64,000 nt of DNA from Diphasiastrum complanatum (GCA_029204225.1 CM055102.1:42617229-42681228), one strand, 5' to 3'; positions 51,146 to 63,746 are shown, counted from the stretch's first letter. Notes: a model not told the origin generated them from the sequence alone. Made by a program: numbers and translations.

Positions 51146-52449
51146 GTGGTCTTGAGGTGAATTTGTCCAATGGCCATAAATATCATGCAGCGTGTTGCAG
51201 CCTTTCCAATGCCTCCCTTGTCAACATTGTCAATCTTTGGGAACCTTTCTGCTTGTCAAATGCTTTGTAGCAATAGAGTCACGATACCACAAATTTTGCA
51301 CATTCAAGGCCTTCTACTTGCTGTCTTTGATGGAGGAAAAGAGTAATTCTCAACCTCTCATAAAGTGGAAAGACACAATACAAATAGAAGGTCAAGCAAC
51401 TAGAAGCATGGGCTTGAAGTGTCAAGTGATGAATACACAATAATGAGATCTCTTACTCTGTATAGGTGAGTGAGGGAAAAAGAAGCCTATGAGACTTCTG
51501 GAATTCTTATGTTTAGAGTAATCTATCTAAAAACTCCTATTCTAGAAACTTATATTTCAAAAGTTATCATCTATAATCTTTTACATTCTTGTAAGTTCTA
51601 TAATGTTTTTGAACATTCTAGGTGATTCAAGATCAAGGAATTATACATCTTCTAGATGCTTCTAGAAAAATGTGTGTGGCTCATATGAAAATTATAGTTC
51701 TAGAGATTTATAGAAGAATCTACAAGAAGCTAGATGTTTCAAGATTCAGAAGCAAACCCTCGTCAATTCTCTATCATAGAAGTTTCTCATGATTCAAAAG
51801 CAAGTTGGCAAGTTTTCCAAACTCGTATTGCAGTTTCCTAACCCTTACACGTCACTTTCCTTGTATGATTGTATTCTATCAAGCCATTTTAGGATTTTCA
51901 TATGTGAATTTGCACGTACTTCCACACAAGTAGAGCTTAGGGTTTTTCGACACTCTAATTTAGACTTTTTTCACATGACCACACATTCATGCACCCTTTC
52001 AATCACCACAATGAACATTATTCTACAAGTCCTTTTGGTTTTTCTCTCACAACACTTAGAAGAGGAAATCTGTTGGAAATCAAGGGGTTTTAAAAGTTGT
52101 AGTTATGCTCCTATTAGTTATGCATTATATATCTAACTATAGACAATTGTGGCCCTATATGTAGTTTGCACCATTGGGATTCATTCATATAAGGTTAGGT
52201 TTTTTGCCAATAAGTAAAGTGTAGTTATGGAGACTTGAGGAGGGTATAGTAGATGTTGCCAACAAACATTTGTGGGACAGTACAAGCTATTGCCAATAGA
52301 CTTGTCTTCCCACTTTTATTGTAGAGATTAGACAATTATTCTTAGAAGTATGTTGGAAACATTGAAGGGAGGAAAATTCATAGGATAAGGAAATATTTGG
52401 ACATTAGAACTATCGCTCCATTCCAGCAGTTTCAACTCAATTTTAATAG

Positions 52450-52452
<3 letters not shown>
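51146..52452. other. Non-genic region
   Basis: AT-rich. Frequent (T)CTAGA(A/T) motifs near 51530-51730. The 115-codon open frame at 51789-52136 has no recognisable motif and no gene context. Confidence 0.4.
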
Positions 52453-52524
<72 letters not shown>

Positions 52525-53048
52525 CAGACATGAGGGTCCGGGCTGAAGTGCCCGCGTCTGCGTCCGGGACCCCCGGACGCGTCCTTTTTTTTAAATTTTT
52601 TTTTTTTTTGGACTGGACGTGTCCACCGTCCGGGGCCCAAAACACGTCCGGGCCCCGGATGCGTTTTAAAAAAAAAAAAACAAAAGGGCGCGGGCCCTGC
52701 GGACAGTCCGCAGAACCCGAGAGCAACGAAAGAGGGCGGAAGAGGGAGAGAGAGAGTGAGTGGGAGAGGCATATATATATATATAGAGAGAGAGAGAGAT
52801 GGTGTTTGTGTGTGTGTGTGTGTGTGAAAAGATATTGTTGATTTGTGTGCATATAGTTGTGTGTGTGTGGTGATCTGTGTGTGAGAGAGAGAGAGAGGAA
52901 GAGACAGAGAGTGTGAGGGACGGAGAGAGAGAGAGAGGATTTGTGTGTGTGCACAGTGTGTGTGTGTGAGTTTAGGATTTAGGTTTAAGGGTGCTTGGGT
53001 TTGGGGTTTAGGGTTTAGAGGTGGGAGAGAGAGATTGGATTTGCGTGC

Positions 53049-53371
<323 letters not shown>

Positions 53372-53504
53372 GCCAGCTGCTGAGCCTGGCGAGCCGTCCA
53401 CAGATGCCGCGGACTCTATTTCCACTGGTGCACCCACTACCACCGCCCCTGCCGCTGGTACACCCAGCGCCACCGCCCCCACCGTCGCATCTGCACCCGC
53501 CACC

Positions 53505-53825
53505 GCCTCCACCAAAAAGGTCCTTCCAAGGCATGCAGACGAAAGGAGTGGATGTGTCGCCCTTACTCCCGGATTTTGCCACGCCATTAATTGCTCCGAT
53601 TTCGACTCCACGTCAAACGTTTTTTGGTGAGCCTTCAAAGACAGTACCCACTGGTTTTTGATCAGTGGATCAGAAACCACTGGGTGTTGTCTCTATCGGC
53701 TGACCAAAAATGTTTCACGTGGAGTCGAAAACAGAGCAATTGGTGATGTGGCAAGATTCGAGAACACGTACTGGCCTCAGAACCACTTCGACCATCTCCA
53801 TGCACTGGAAAGACATTTTTGACCA
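53505..53825. repeat. Long inverted repeat (hairpin), arms about 150 bp
   Basis: Left arm about 53513-53660 and right arm about 53670-53825 are imperfect reverse complements (for example TTTCGACTCCACGT near 53597 against ACGTGGAGTCGAAA near 53718, and TTTTGCCACG near 53574 against GTGGCAAGA near 53749). The loop is about 10 nt. Transcribed, this would make a long imperfect double-stranded RNA. Confidence 0.8.
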
Positions 53826-54639
53826 TTGCTTTCGTACAAAGTTTCGTGGCCAAACATCCAGATGAAAGGGTATTGATCATTGTCTGATCTATGCTGCTTC
53901 CTTGGGTGTCTGAGTTCAGAAAATGGCTATTGAAGCCCATAAAATTTCCTTTCAAACTGTGTTCTTATTGCAAAACATGCTTTCACTGACTTTCACTCAC
54001 ACCGTCTCTGTCATATACCAAGCAACTTCAATAGTTCTGGCACACTTCAGACTTATAGAAGAGCTGGAACTATCTTCCTGGCTAACTGAAGGCTTGTACT
54101 CCTCGTCATCATCAGAATCTTGCTCAACAGTATCTTTGGTATCTTCCTTCTGGTCGTTTGTTCCCCAAACCCGAAACCCCAAACCAAATAAAAGGCCAAC
54201 ATTTTAGCGCGTTTTGAGGTGTTTGTGTGGTGTGCATCCTCGATTCTGTAGTGCAATGAAAACAACTGCAACAAAACTGCTGCTAATAGTGGTGAATGGT
54301 CGTTAGAACCGTGCCATTTACTACAGAGAGTGAATGGTCACCAGAAGAGTGGATGGTCATCATAATTGTGTCGTTCCTACAGGGAACCAGAAGACCTACT
54401 GGTTGGCACGACAACGAGGGACCCTTTCCCGGACCATGGCCAGTTGTTCTGCGGTGAAGTTAATTCCAGTCCGCTGTGTTTCCTCGCCCTCGCCAGCTGG
54501 GGTAGGGGTGAGCAGGTCCAAGGACTATGAAGGCACGTAACTGCAGCTCCGGTAGTTGCCCCATTATCTCTCGTTGGCTCTCGTGAAATTCTGCTTCTTG
54601 CTTCCGTTCGTTGTATCGGCGGACATCTACCAAGACATG

Positions 54640-54860
54640 TTCCGATTAGTTGCCCACGTGACGTTGTACCATTCCAAACCCTAACTCTATCTCATCACAT
54701 AGGCCATGGTACTGTGTAGAATGCATCAATGGTCCGGGAACACAGTCCACAGGTTCGTGATCCCGATACGAACCCAAGGGATCAAGCCCGGCTCGATTCA
54801 GGTATCGTTCGGTCAAAATGGCCCTTCGACTGGAGAGAAGCGCATTTAGGTCAAGCAAAA
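54640..54860 (-). other. Minus-strand ORF in the TA-flanked element, unknown
   Basis: Seventy codons (LDLNALLSSRRAILTERYLN; STQYHGLCDEIELGFGMVQR), followed after a stop by a Gln/Glu-rich stretch (RRYNERKQEAEFHESQREIM). The composition is protein-like, and an acidic Ser-rich minus-strand frame (DSDDDEEYKPSVSQEDSSSS) lies at 54182-53997. Together they could be relics of one minus-strand gene. No family is recognised. Confidence 0.3.
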
Positions 54861-55144
54861 TGGACTAATTTTGCAACTCTCCGTCCGACGGCCCGGTTTC
54901 TCCAAATGGGATCCGTTTCGGGTGTCGTCTGTTTCAGCCAGTGGACAACCTCGATATGAACCTATGGGAACAAACAGGACGAGGAAACGATCGATGGTCG
55001 GCCCGCAACGTCCGTCCAAAGTTTGACGTTAAACAGGGCTTCAGGGACACTTTGTCCGGTCGAGACCTGAAAACTGGGAGATGTTTCGGAGCCCCCGAGC
55101 TGGTATGCAAAATTTCGACAGCGTATTGTAGCGTGTTGAAGTAG

Positions 55145-55440
55145 TGCCATAAGTAATTAGTAAGCTGTTGAAGTTCATCCGGGGAGAAACGGATCTCATC
55201 AACCGAGTCACAGTAGTGTATAAGTCTTGTGGTTTTCTGTAGTGAATGACATAGTTTTGCATAAGTAGTTAGTAAGCTGTTGAAGTTCATCCGGGAGGAA
55301 ACCGATCTCATCATATAAGTCTACATAGTAGTGTGTCGGTCTTGTGGTTTCATGTCTTGAGAGCTTGTCACTCTTCTGGTGAGCCCTAATTTCCCCCAGA
55401 GACTTGTGGTCCTGAGAGCTTGTCACTCTTCTAGTGAGCG
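55145..55440. repeat. 112-bp tandem repeat (two copies) and a 48-bp duplication
   Basis: TAAGCTGTTGAAGTTCATCC occurs at 55161 and 55273 with similar flanks (about 85 percent alike). Just after, GAGAGCTTGTCACTCTTCT(G/A)GTGAGC occurs at about 55359 and 55407. These lie near the right end of the TA-flanked element and could be subterminal repeats. Confidence 0.7.
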
Positions 55441-55639
55441 TTCACCTCTCCCCAATCCTCTTGTGAGCATTCACTTCTTTGAGACAGTCACTGATGCACC
55501 CTAAACCCTAAACCAGTAATATGTTTGCCATACAAACCATCATCTGATCTTTCTTCCGCTTTTTTGGAGCTTAGTTCCCAATGAAGGTTCGTAATAATTT
55601 ATGAACTGCTCATTAGTCATGGTTGTTTAGTAATATCTC

Positions 55640-55790
55640 AGTTATGAGAGGCATGGCCCAGTGGTTAGGTCTGTTGCAATTTTTTTTGCAAATTCTTTTG
55701 GTATTGTTTTCCTATTTTTTAACAGGAGGGGGCGGGTGGGTGCCAGACACCCTCTAATAATTAATTCCGGGGGGAAAAAAGGGGCCATAA
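55640..55790 (+). mobile_element. Possible SINE head
   Basis: GGCATGGCCCAGTGGTTAGG at about 55650 fits a tRNA A-box (TRGCNNAGYNGG) of the kind found in plant SINEs. No B-box is visible downstream, so it is at best a truncated copy inside the TA-flanked element. Confidence 0.3.
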
Positions 55791-55956
55791 ATTGCTTTTA
55801 TTTTGCTTTTCGGATGGGGGACAGTGTGGGCGGGTGCCTGTATTTTTTTAATTTTTTCTGAAAAAAAAAATTGAAAAAACCGGACGCATCCGGACGCGGA
55901 CGCACCCCTGGCGCGTTCATGTCCGGACACGCGTCGCGTCCGCCATCCGCTTCCTT

Positions 55957-55991
<35 letters not shown>

Positions 55992-56000
<9 letters not shown>

Positions 56001-57745
56001 TGTAAGGGTTGCCGTCAAAAAATTAACCTTGTGCCGCCGAAAATGTCACGCTCTGCCCGTGAGAAATGTCACGTTTTTGCAAAGAGAAAGGCTAAAAAAA
56101 CTTTTTAAAAAAATATAGCCTCTAAAATACAGCCTCCAAAATACATATGCGTTTGTTGGCCTCACAGCTTTCCTTCTTTCTCTATTCTCTGTGATTTCCG
56201 TTGCGATGGAGTTAGGATTGACGAAACAAACAGAGGCTTCTCCCAGAAGTGCGCATGGTGATCATACGCCAGCCGAAGATGACAAGAAGCTGCATCGTTG
56301 GGGGTGTATAAGGCTGACGCCGAGGATCATGTTCAATGGATCAGATGGGCTGCTTCAGGGTTTTGTTTAGCGCAAATCTGTAGCAGCAAAAAAAATTGAG
56401 GGGCTTTTTTGGGAGGATCGATAGATAGAAAGATTGGCGGTCTCTATCTCATGAGATGAAGTTTTGTTGAGCGAGATGGGTAGATCGCTGGGCATATTGG
56501 CTGCTACAGCGAGTGGGAGCTACTTCACAACATCCATAGATGCATCAATGACAAGTACGAGCTGATCCTAGAATGTCTCACCCACCAGTAGATATATGTG
56601 CTTGATGGGAGATAAGTTCGGTGAAGTTGATGATGATGCAACTTCTGTGGATTTGATGGCTTATGAGCAAAAATAGAAGCTGCAAAAGTTGGAGGAGGAG
56701 GACGCTGTTTGGCAGCGTACTATTTTAATAGGAAAAAAATGTGACTTCATTTTCATATCCACAGGAGCAGTGACACAGCAATTATACCAGAGGGTAAAGT
56801 TGTTATGCCAGAGGGTAAAGTTGAATGAGCATCTTCTTTGTGGCTTCGTCCTTCGACTTGCACTTCTTTACTTAAACGGGACTACTGTTGGTCAGGTACT
56901 TGCTATGGCAAGCAATGAAGATGTAGCAATTGTAAATGCTCTTCTTGATTGGGGGATGCTACTAAAGGATGTTTCTGGAGGTGAGGTAGTGATGTGTGTG
57001 TTTTTTCTCAGGATGAATGAGCAAAAACAAAAACAGTGTGTTCTGAGTGTAGCAGGTTGGGCGCATCTGAGGGAGGAGTAAGGTCACATTCGTTTCCAGC
57101 CAAGTAGTGTGTAGAGTTGTTGAGAATGCCCCCATAAAGGATTAAAAAATGTGCAAAGTTGGTGGGTCCCAACTATTTGATTGTGATTTCTTACCGTAAG
57201 TTGTATGTCAAAAATATGCTCAAGTTTTCATGGTGCCCCAAGCAAAGTTTTGAGTGGTGTGTATGTTTCATGTATAGAGTGAGAATTATATTGGTGTTTT
57301 GCAACCAACATTGTGTATGTTCAGTCATTTCCGACTTAACTAAGAAGCAAACACATTGTATTAGGGTTTAGAGATGTAGGCCTTTCCTTGGTCATACGAG
57401 GGTTGACCTTGAGAAACATTGTTTTAGGGTGTAGACCAATTTAGGGTTTAGAGCATTCATAATTTTCTAGTCACACAAGGGTGGACTATGAGAAACACTG
57501 CTTTTGGATGTAGAACATTTTGTTTCATATTGTGCATTGTGTGATTTCATAGACCGAGCATGTTGTGCGTCGTCAAAGGTAAATGGTAGAGGAGCATCGC
57601 TCAAAAACAATATGCTCATGTGCACAAACATTGTTAGTTTTTTTGTATTTCTGTACCCTGATTTTTTCGTATTTTTGTACCCTAATTTTTTCTTACTTCT
57701 AGACTCATCATTTGTTCCTCTAAAGTACGTGTTTTATGGATATTG

Positions 57746-57747
<2 letters not shown>
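55992..57747. other. Region with possible degraded gene
   Basis: An ATG near 56205 starts MELGLTKQTEASPRSAHGDH and stops after about 54 codons. Downstream plus-strand pieces (EWELLHNIHRCINDKYELIL near 56510; EEEDAVWQRTILIGKKCDF near 56689) look protein-like, with the last resembling a plant motif of the form LWQRxILMGxKC that I cannot assign with certainty. Stops separate them. The 130-codon frame at 56689-57081 is its longest piece. TTTAGGG-like motifs occur near 57360 and 57440. Confidence 0.3.

Positions 57748-57794
<47 letters not shown>
57748..57794. repeat. (AC)n microsatellite
   Basis: Uninterrupted AC tract, followed by a less regular CACGCACG region to about 57846. Confidence 0.93.
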
Positions 57795-57796
<2 letters not shown>

Positions 57797-60383
57797 GCCA
57801 TAGGGTACGCACACACGCACGCACGTACACACGCACGCACACACGTCTGCCAATGACGCAAGTCCGCCATTGCCCGTCAACGACGGGCACAAGCAACTAG
57901 TATATATATAATATCTTTTTTTGTTGAATGATCTATCGTATGCATCTTCATAAATCTCTCTAAAGGACCAACCAATCTTCATATCATATTTGGAGCCAAT
58001 GATTGTTAGAAATGGCTTCATGGGAGATGAAACAATTTTACATGAGAACATTCAGCTTCATTCAATTTAAAGCAGGATAAGTTGGTACTTCGAAATGCTT
58101 TCATTCAATTTAAGATTGTGAAGCAAGATAAGTTGGTACTTCGAAATGATATACGTGTTGGCATTTGACGTAGATTGTAGCAAGTTCTTCAAAGTCATGA
58201 AAATTTTCGCATAATCAAACTCAATAAGGTTTTTAAGTGCAGTCGGACACTAAAAGTGAAGCGCACCCACATTGGCCACTACTTTGTAGTATTGCAAATT
58301 ATTGCACTAAACCTACATAATTTTGTCTATTGAATCGTCTATATATTGTGGGCAACGGCTAAAGAACCAAGTTGGCGTCACATATAGTTTTGATTGCAGC
58401 CATTCAAAACAATGCCGAGATACTCCGAAGACGGAAGGTTGCCCATCGAATTGGAGGGTCCAAGCACAATTTATTTGGTGTGAGACATGTTGACTTGGTT
58501 CTTTGGTTGTGTGTGTGTGTGTGTGTGTGTGTAGTAATCAGGAAATGTTTTGCATTTTTTTATATATCTAATGTAGATGTTGAAAGGAATTTAGAAAGAA
58601 TGATTATCAATCTCTATCCCTGCCAAAATTGGAAATTTTCCATGCATATGAATACGTAAAGAAACTTTTTAGTAGCCACAGATGATTTTGGAAGCTTGGA
58701 GCACTCCTGATGAAATAGAAAAGGTAGGAAGTTTCAAAGATAACCTCTCAACTGTTGCAACATAATTTCATAGGTAGCAAATTTAAGATATCTATGTGAG
58801 AAGCTTTATTTGAAGGTTAATACAAATTGAAAGCAACCAAAGACAATGGGAGCGGAATCTCTTTAACCTGCCTTCTTGCTTTCAATGCAGAAATGAGACA
58901 ATTGCCAAACATATGCTAGGGAGGAAAATTCATAGGATAAGAAATATCTTAATAGCTCCATATCAAGGCAATTTCGGCTCAAACTTGTAGTATTGTCCTA
59001 TTTCGTAGAACAGTCGCAGGCAAACTTCGATAGCTCTATCTTCTACTGAATCAGAGTATATCGTAACCTCTCAAGCTATAGAAAAACTTACTTTCAGATA
59101 TCAGTCTGAATCAATATGCTCCGACAATTCTATTTTGTGATAATCAAAGTGCTAAAATGTTACCATTACTTTTAACTAGAAAGAGAGTGTATTTGCAGTG
59201 TTGGGTGAGAATTTTGTTCTTTTATACTTGCTGGTTTTAGTTAATGACTTTTTCTAAGCCAAATATAACCAATGCTTCATTTGTGAAAAATTTTGAGCTG
59301 ATTTATTTGTTGACTATGAATTATGGCAAAAATCTTGATATCTGGTGCTTTATTTTGGCAGCTATCTATCTAGTATGAGGTTGCTTATTAATAAGGTACC
59401 AACTCGGGTATTATCCAACTGTATATCTGTGGTTCTCAATAAGGACCAATTTTCTAGGAAAGATATACCCACTGGCTCAAGGTATTGATACCATGATCGA
59501 TAATAATTGGACTTATTTTATACCTAGTTGCCATGGTATTTTGGCTAGCCTGGCCCAATGGGTGGTACCCCCTTGGATGAGGCCAAGGGCCGTACCTCTT
59601 GGCACATTCATTTGAGAAATCAAGGCTTGGAATTTGGCATGGATACACACATTGCAGATTGATGGACATGTTTTATTTCTACATTTCATGTAACTTGCAT
59701 GGCTAGTTGCTACCTTTCAATCTAAAAACAAGGTGATCTACATGAATGAGAAGCTTTGCCTTATGCTGCGTATTTTACATTGGAGTGACATCTCACCTAT
59801 TCATAAATTTTTGTTAACTCTCATATTTACATAGGAGTGACATCTCACCTTTTACCAAATCATCACAATAGCGGCATTAATAGTGGTACTTCCACTAATG
59901 CAACAAAGTCCAACAACGCTAACAAGGATAATTTGGGACAAAGCTTATCCTAGTGTTTGGAAAAGCCAGCAAAGTCCAAGAATGGAACCTGCAACTTTTG
60001 CTAGAAATCGGCATGCTCAAAAACTTGCAGGTTTTCTGCGACATGTATTTAGGGTCAAAATAATGCATAATCGACATGTATCTAGGGTTATCCTTGTGAA
60101 AACCGAAAAAGTTTCTAAAATATACATTTTTGGAAAGGAACCCCCAAATAGGTTTCCCGAACACTGGCTTATCCTTTTCAATGTATGGGAACGTAACCCT
60201 TTTGTATTTTAGCACGATATTTTCAAAAAGCTAACCCACTTATGTAATGTAACTTTTCAGATCAGCCTTTCAAACAGAAAGCTAATTTTTTGTCAATGCC
60301 GTCCAATTGACACTTTGCTTAAATGTGTGCCTTTCAAAGAAAGGCATATAAGGCCTCGACATGAATTGTAGATTGCAAATGCC
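57795..60383. other. About 2.6 kb non-genic
   Basis: AT-rich, with a short GT tract at 58509-58532 and a 46-bp direct repeat near 58065-58150 (AAGCAGGATAAGTTGGTACTTCGAAATG and AAGCAAGATAAGTTGGTACTTCGAAATG). A short duplicated phrase (GGAGTGACATCTCACCT) occurs at 59780 and 59834. No gene is supported. Confidence 0.4.
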
Positions 60384-60720
60384 ATGCCTGTCAAGGCAGA
60401 TGCTCTCCCCTTCAATGGGCCCCAGGGCGTAGGTGAGACCGTGAGTCCGTCGGCAGCTGGCGTCGAAACTTGCCGGATCCTGCCGCCGCCGGCCCTCCGC
60501 CGACGACGCCGTGAGGGTTCTCCGTCGCCGAGAAAAGGTGACAGCAGGGCAAATTCGATTCAGCTGTACGACGGGCATCTGCCGGTTGATACGTTGATAC
60601 CGGCTACCGCCGAAACAGTTTGCCGGCAGCCGGCGAGTGAAGCCTTTCCGTCGGCCAGAAAAGTGACAGCGAGACAAAAGGCACGGGTGGGCGTGGCGCC
60701 GAGGTCCACACACTAGCATA
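60384..60720. other. GC-rich, CpG-rich block upstream of the REF/SRPP gene
   Basis: Much richer in G+C and CpG than its surroundings. Two similar blocks are visible: CCGTCGCCGAGAAAAGGTGACAG near 60520 and CCGTCGGCCAGAAAAGTGACAG near 60648. Overlapping open frames of 110 (+) and 145 (-) codons look like by-products of base composition. It may be a captured GC-rich fragment or part of a mobile element. Confidence 0.4.
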
Positions 60721-61397
60721 CTCTCACCCCGCTCGGTTAGATGTTAGCCACGTATCGAGCCTAGTACCTAATCGACGATTGATTCTCTTTTGGAGGACGT
60801 GGCAAGATCTGGACGGTTGCAAGAACATTTAACGACGGGTGGCTCACCGCCTGCGCTCCGATGCTCAACGCCAATTTTTTGTTTCAGGCTTCTCGCTGGT
60901 CCCGGCGCTCTGCGAAAGAAGCCTAATAGCACGCTATAGTTTGACGCGCGACCAGTTGGATTCATACCACGTGGCAAATCCTCAGTATATTTTCTAGATT
61001 TGAACACGTGGCAGAATCTAAAGGCTAGTAGCTGAATCCAACGGCGATTAGCTGAAAATCCTATCGTACTGTTAAGATACGAAGGCCCTGCACATTGGAT
61101 CGTCGGTCTGTTTCTATTTTCGGGTCCCTGGTTCTCCTCTTCGTTTCCCAGTATTTTGCCGTTTGGCTTTGGATCGTCGTCGCTGCTCTTGCTAATTTCG
61201 GGCTCGTATTTCTTCTCCTCGTTTTGTTTTCTTCGACATTTGGCTCTTGAATTATCAAATATATCCTTCCATTTTTCATCTTATTACTCCCTGAGGCATC
61301 GACGAGATTGAGATCTGTTATCATTCGTTTCAATTTCTTTGATTTAAGCTGTTTCAGTCGAGGTTCCGTTAATTTCTGTGGCTAATTGTCGTTGGTG

Positions 61398-62652
61398 ATG
61401 GCAATCGATGGACAGCAGGACGTGATTTACGAGAATGAAGAGGTTAGTAGGCGTTCATATCATGCCAGCATGAGTTAGAAATTCTTAAAAGCAGTTGAAG
61501 ACCCTTTTATGCTAGTGTATTTTGAATAATTGAACCGCTTTTTCTGTGAATTATATTCTGGATCCGTTGCTCACGGATGCTGTACGGTTTCTCTGTGTTA
61601 GAGCTACTCTGGTGGTCTAGATTTTTGTTCTGAAAACGTTGCCCGGGGTTTTCTGATATTGGACAGTTTAATTAGTCACTCTTCACGTCCTATTTGTCCT
61701 GAATAAATATCTGACCATCTTTTAGAAAACTGATAGGCTCGGTTTCGATGGTCATTTTTTGTTTTACAACTACTTTAGAATTATTGAGTTTGATAATTTG
61801 GATGAAGGTATGTTTTCCATTGATTTTCAGATCCTTTTATATCTCTTGCGATGCATCTTCCAATCTTTCAGTTTAAACTCTAATTTATCTTATATCATTC
61901 CATAGGACACGGGACTGAAGTACCTTGGCCTCGTTTACTTGGCCGCTTTGAAAGCCGCGTCATTGGTAGGTTTTCTGTATGAGTTCGCCAAAGAAAACTC
62001 CGGGCCCTTGAGGCCTGGTGTTGAGACCGTTGAAGGCACTGTGAAGACGGTGGTAGGCCCTGTTTATCATAAGATTGAGGGAAAGCCGCTCGAATTACTG
62101 CATTTCGTTGACAACAAGGCAGATTCCTATGCCTTTAATTGCTGAACGTGATGCTAACATGATTTTAGTTTTTTATGTTAGAGTATTCGGCTCTGTTGAA
62201 AATTTTTCTACAGCGGGACGTTTTATAGCTTAACGAGGTCTCATGTGTTTGTGCAGGTAGATGAATCCCTGATAGCGCTAGACGCTAGGCTCCCACAGTA
62301 TGGCAAAGAGAGATTGTATCAAATCTACGTTACTTTCCATAGAACTCCCTATTTTGTCAAATCAGTTATTACAGAAGTTCAGAAGAATGGCGTGTATGAG
62401 ACAGCAAGGGATTATTATGTGAAATATGAGCCTGTGGCTGAAGATTTGTCTTACAACGCCTGGAGAAATCTGTTAAAGCTGCCATTGGTTCCTGATGTGG
62501 TCAATGTAGTGGCTCCTCCGACCATCTTTGGGGCAGCAAAATATAATGACGTTGTTGGATTGCTTAAGAATAACGATGTCCCTTTTGCATCCTACATTCC
62601 TATGCTACCAATTGAAAAAATGGAGAGGGCTGTGAAGGTTCAAGCAGATTAA
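61398..62652 (+). CDS. REF/SRPP family (rubber elongation factor / lipid-droplet-associated) protein
   Basis: Inferred exons: 61398-61442, 61906-62118 and 62257-62652, giving 217 aa, the usual family length. The start MAIDGQQDVIYENEE has good ATGGC context. Exon 2 encodes the conserved DTGLKYLGLVYLAALKAAS and a PLRPGVETVEGTVKTVVGPV stretch, ending PLELLHFVDNK. Exon 3 starts VDESLIALDARLP and continues through TPYFVKSVITEVQKNGVYET, DYYVKYEPVAEDLSYNAWR and LPLVPDVVNVVAPPTIFGAA. REF/SRPP/LDAP proteins are amphipathic, lack a signal peptide and coat cytosolic lipid droplets, or rubber particles in rubber-producing species. Intron 1 is GT-AG (GAG|GTTAGT). Intron 2 begins GC (AAG|GCAGAT) and ends GTGCAG, an apparent GC-AG intron: the exon otherwise runs to an early stop at 62143. 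All phases are 0. No frame breaks are seen. Role in rubber cannot be claimed. Confidence 0.9.
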
Positions 62653-62854
62653 TTCCTGCTTAACCATGATTTCAGATGGAGTTGTGCACATATTGTTGCT
62701 ATAATCTTGATAGGTTAGCGTTAATTTTGTAGATATGTTGAAGGGCTTTCGATAGAGGAAGTTAGTGTCAGTCTTTTAGATACTGTTTTGTGCTGGAGGA
62801 ATGCAAACTCCACTTACATGTAGAAGAACAAGTGTTTTAATTTTCTGCTTCCTT
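62653..62854 (+). other. 3' UTR and flank of the REF/SRPP gene
   Basis: Follows the TAA stop at 62650-62652. No canonical AATAAA was singled out. Confidence 0.4.
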
Positions 62855-63150
62855 TTGTCCTCTTGGCCTTTATTTTTTGTCCATTCTCTTGCCTTCCATT
62901 TTGCATTTGCTTATTAACAATTTTAATCTGCGATTGGAGTTTGGTTTGACAGTGGTTAGTTAGAAGCTGTTTTTGGTGAGTGGTGGTTGAGAACTATGGT
63001 AATATTTTTGTCCTCTTGGCCTTTATTTTTTGTGTATTGTTTCGCTTTTCATTTTGCATGTGCTTATCATCCATAGAACAATCTAATCTGCGATTTGAGT
63101 TTGGTTTGGCAGTGGTATGGTAATTAGAAGCTGAACTATGGTAATTTTTT
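62855..63150. repeat. 153-bp tandem duplication
   Basis: TTGTCCTCTTGGCCTTTATTTTTTGT starts at 62855 and again at 63008; both units continue with CATTTTGCAT(T/G)TGCTTAT, CAATTTTAATCTGCGATT / CAATCTAATCTGCGATT and GAGTTTGGTTTG. The copies have diverged moderately. Confidence 0.85.
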
Positions 63151-63621
63151 GCTAACTATATTATCGACATTATTTTGCTCTGGAGTTTTATCAACTGATT
63201 CTGGAATATTGATGCAGATGTTCTTGATTGAACTTTTCTGTACTCGATTGTTTCTAGTTATCAATAGTCGGCCCAAGCAGTTTCTGTTTTATCAATGTCT
63301 TTCAGAGGTGCAGATATTGCTGAGTTGTGTTCGATGCTAACGCTATATTATTACCTGTTGCTTGCGAACTGAATATAAGTATTAGTTCTGATCATTCTAG
63401 CATGACAAAGGTTCATATAGTTTATTTTGCAGGCCGTTGGAACAGAATTGCACTACTTCTATATATTACTCATGATATGAAAGATTCTAGAAGAATTTGG
63501 ATAATATCATCAATTTTCGAACAATCAATTGAATCCAATACATCGTTATATAAAGCAAACATTACAATTACCTTTTACCAAAGGTTCAATCTTACCTCAA
63601 AAGGAGAGAGTCTACTAAATA
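63151..63621. other. Non-genic region
   Basis: AT-rich. The 129-codon frame at 63327-63716 has no motif and runs into the tandem repeat, so it is not accepted as a gene. Confidence 0.4.
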
Positions 63622-63746
63622 GGTGTTTTTTAACCTTGACTTGTTTACTCCTATTAAGAAATAGGTCTTTTTTAACCTTGACTTGTTTACTCGTATCAAT
63701 AAACAGGCCTTTTTAACCTCGACTTGTTTACTCTTATTAATAATAA
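63622..63746. repeat. 42-bp tandem repeat, three copies
   Basis: Units starting at 63622, 63664 and 63706 share TTTTTAACCT(T/C)GACTTGTTTACTC. Confidence 0.88.

Noticed and set aside
60282-60719. 145-codon (-) and 110-codon (+) frames in a GC-rich block.
   Set aside because: High GC lowers stop frequency; the two frames mirror each other and have no known domain.
63327-63716. 129-codon frame after the REF/SRPP gene.
   Set aside because: AT-rich, no motif, and its end is produced by a 42-bp tandem repeat.
63622-63746. Tandem repeats as a CRISPR array.
   Set aside because: The units are adjacent without unique spacers and the sequence is plant nuclear DNA.
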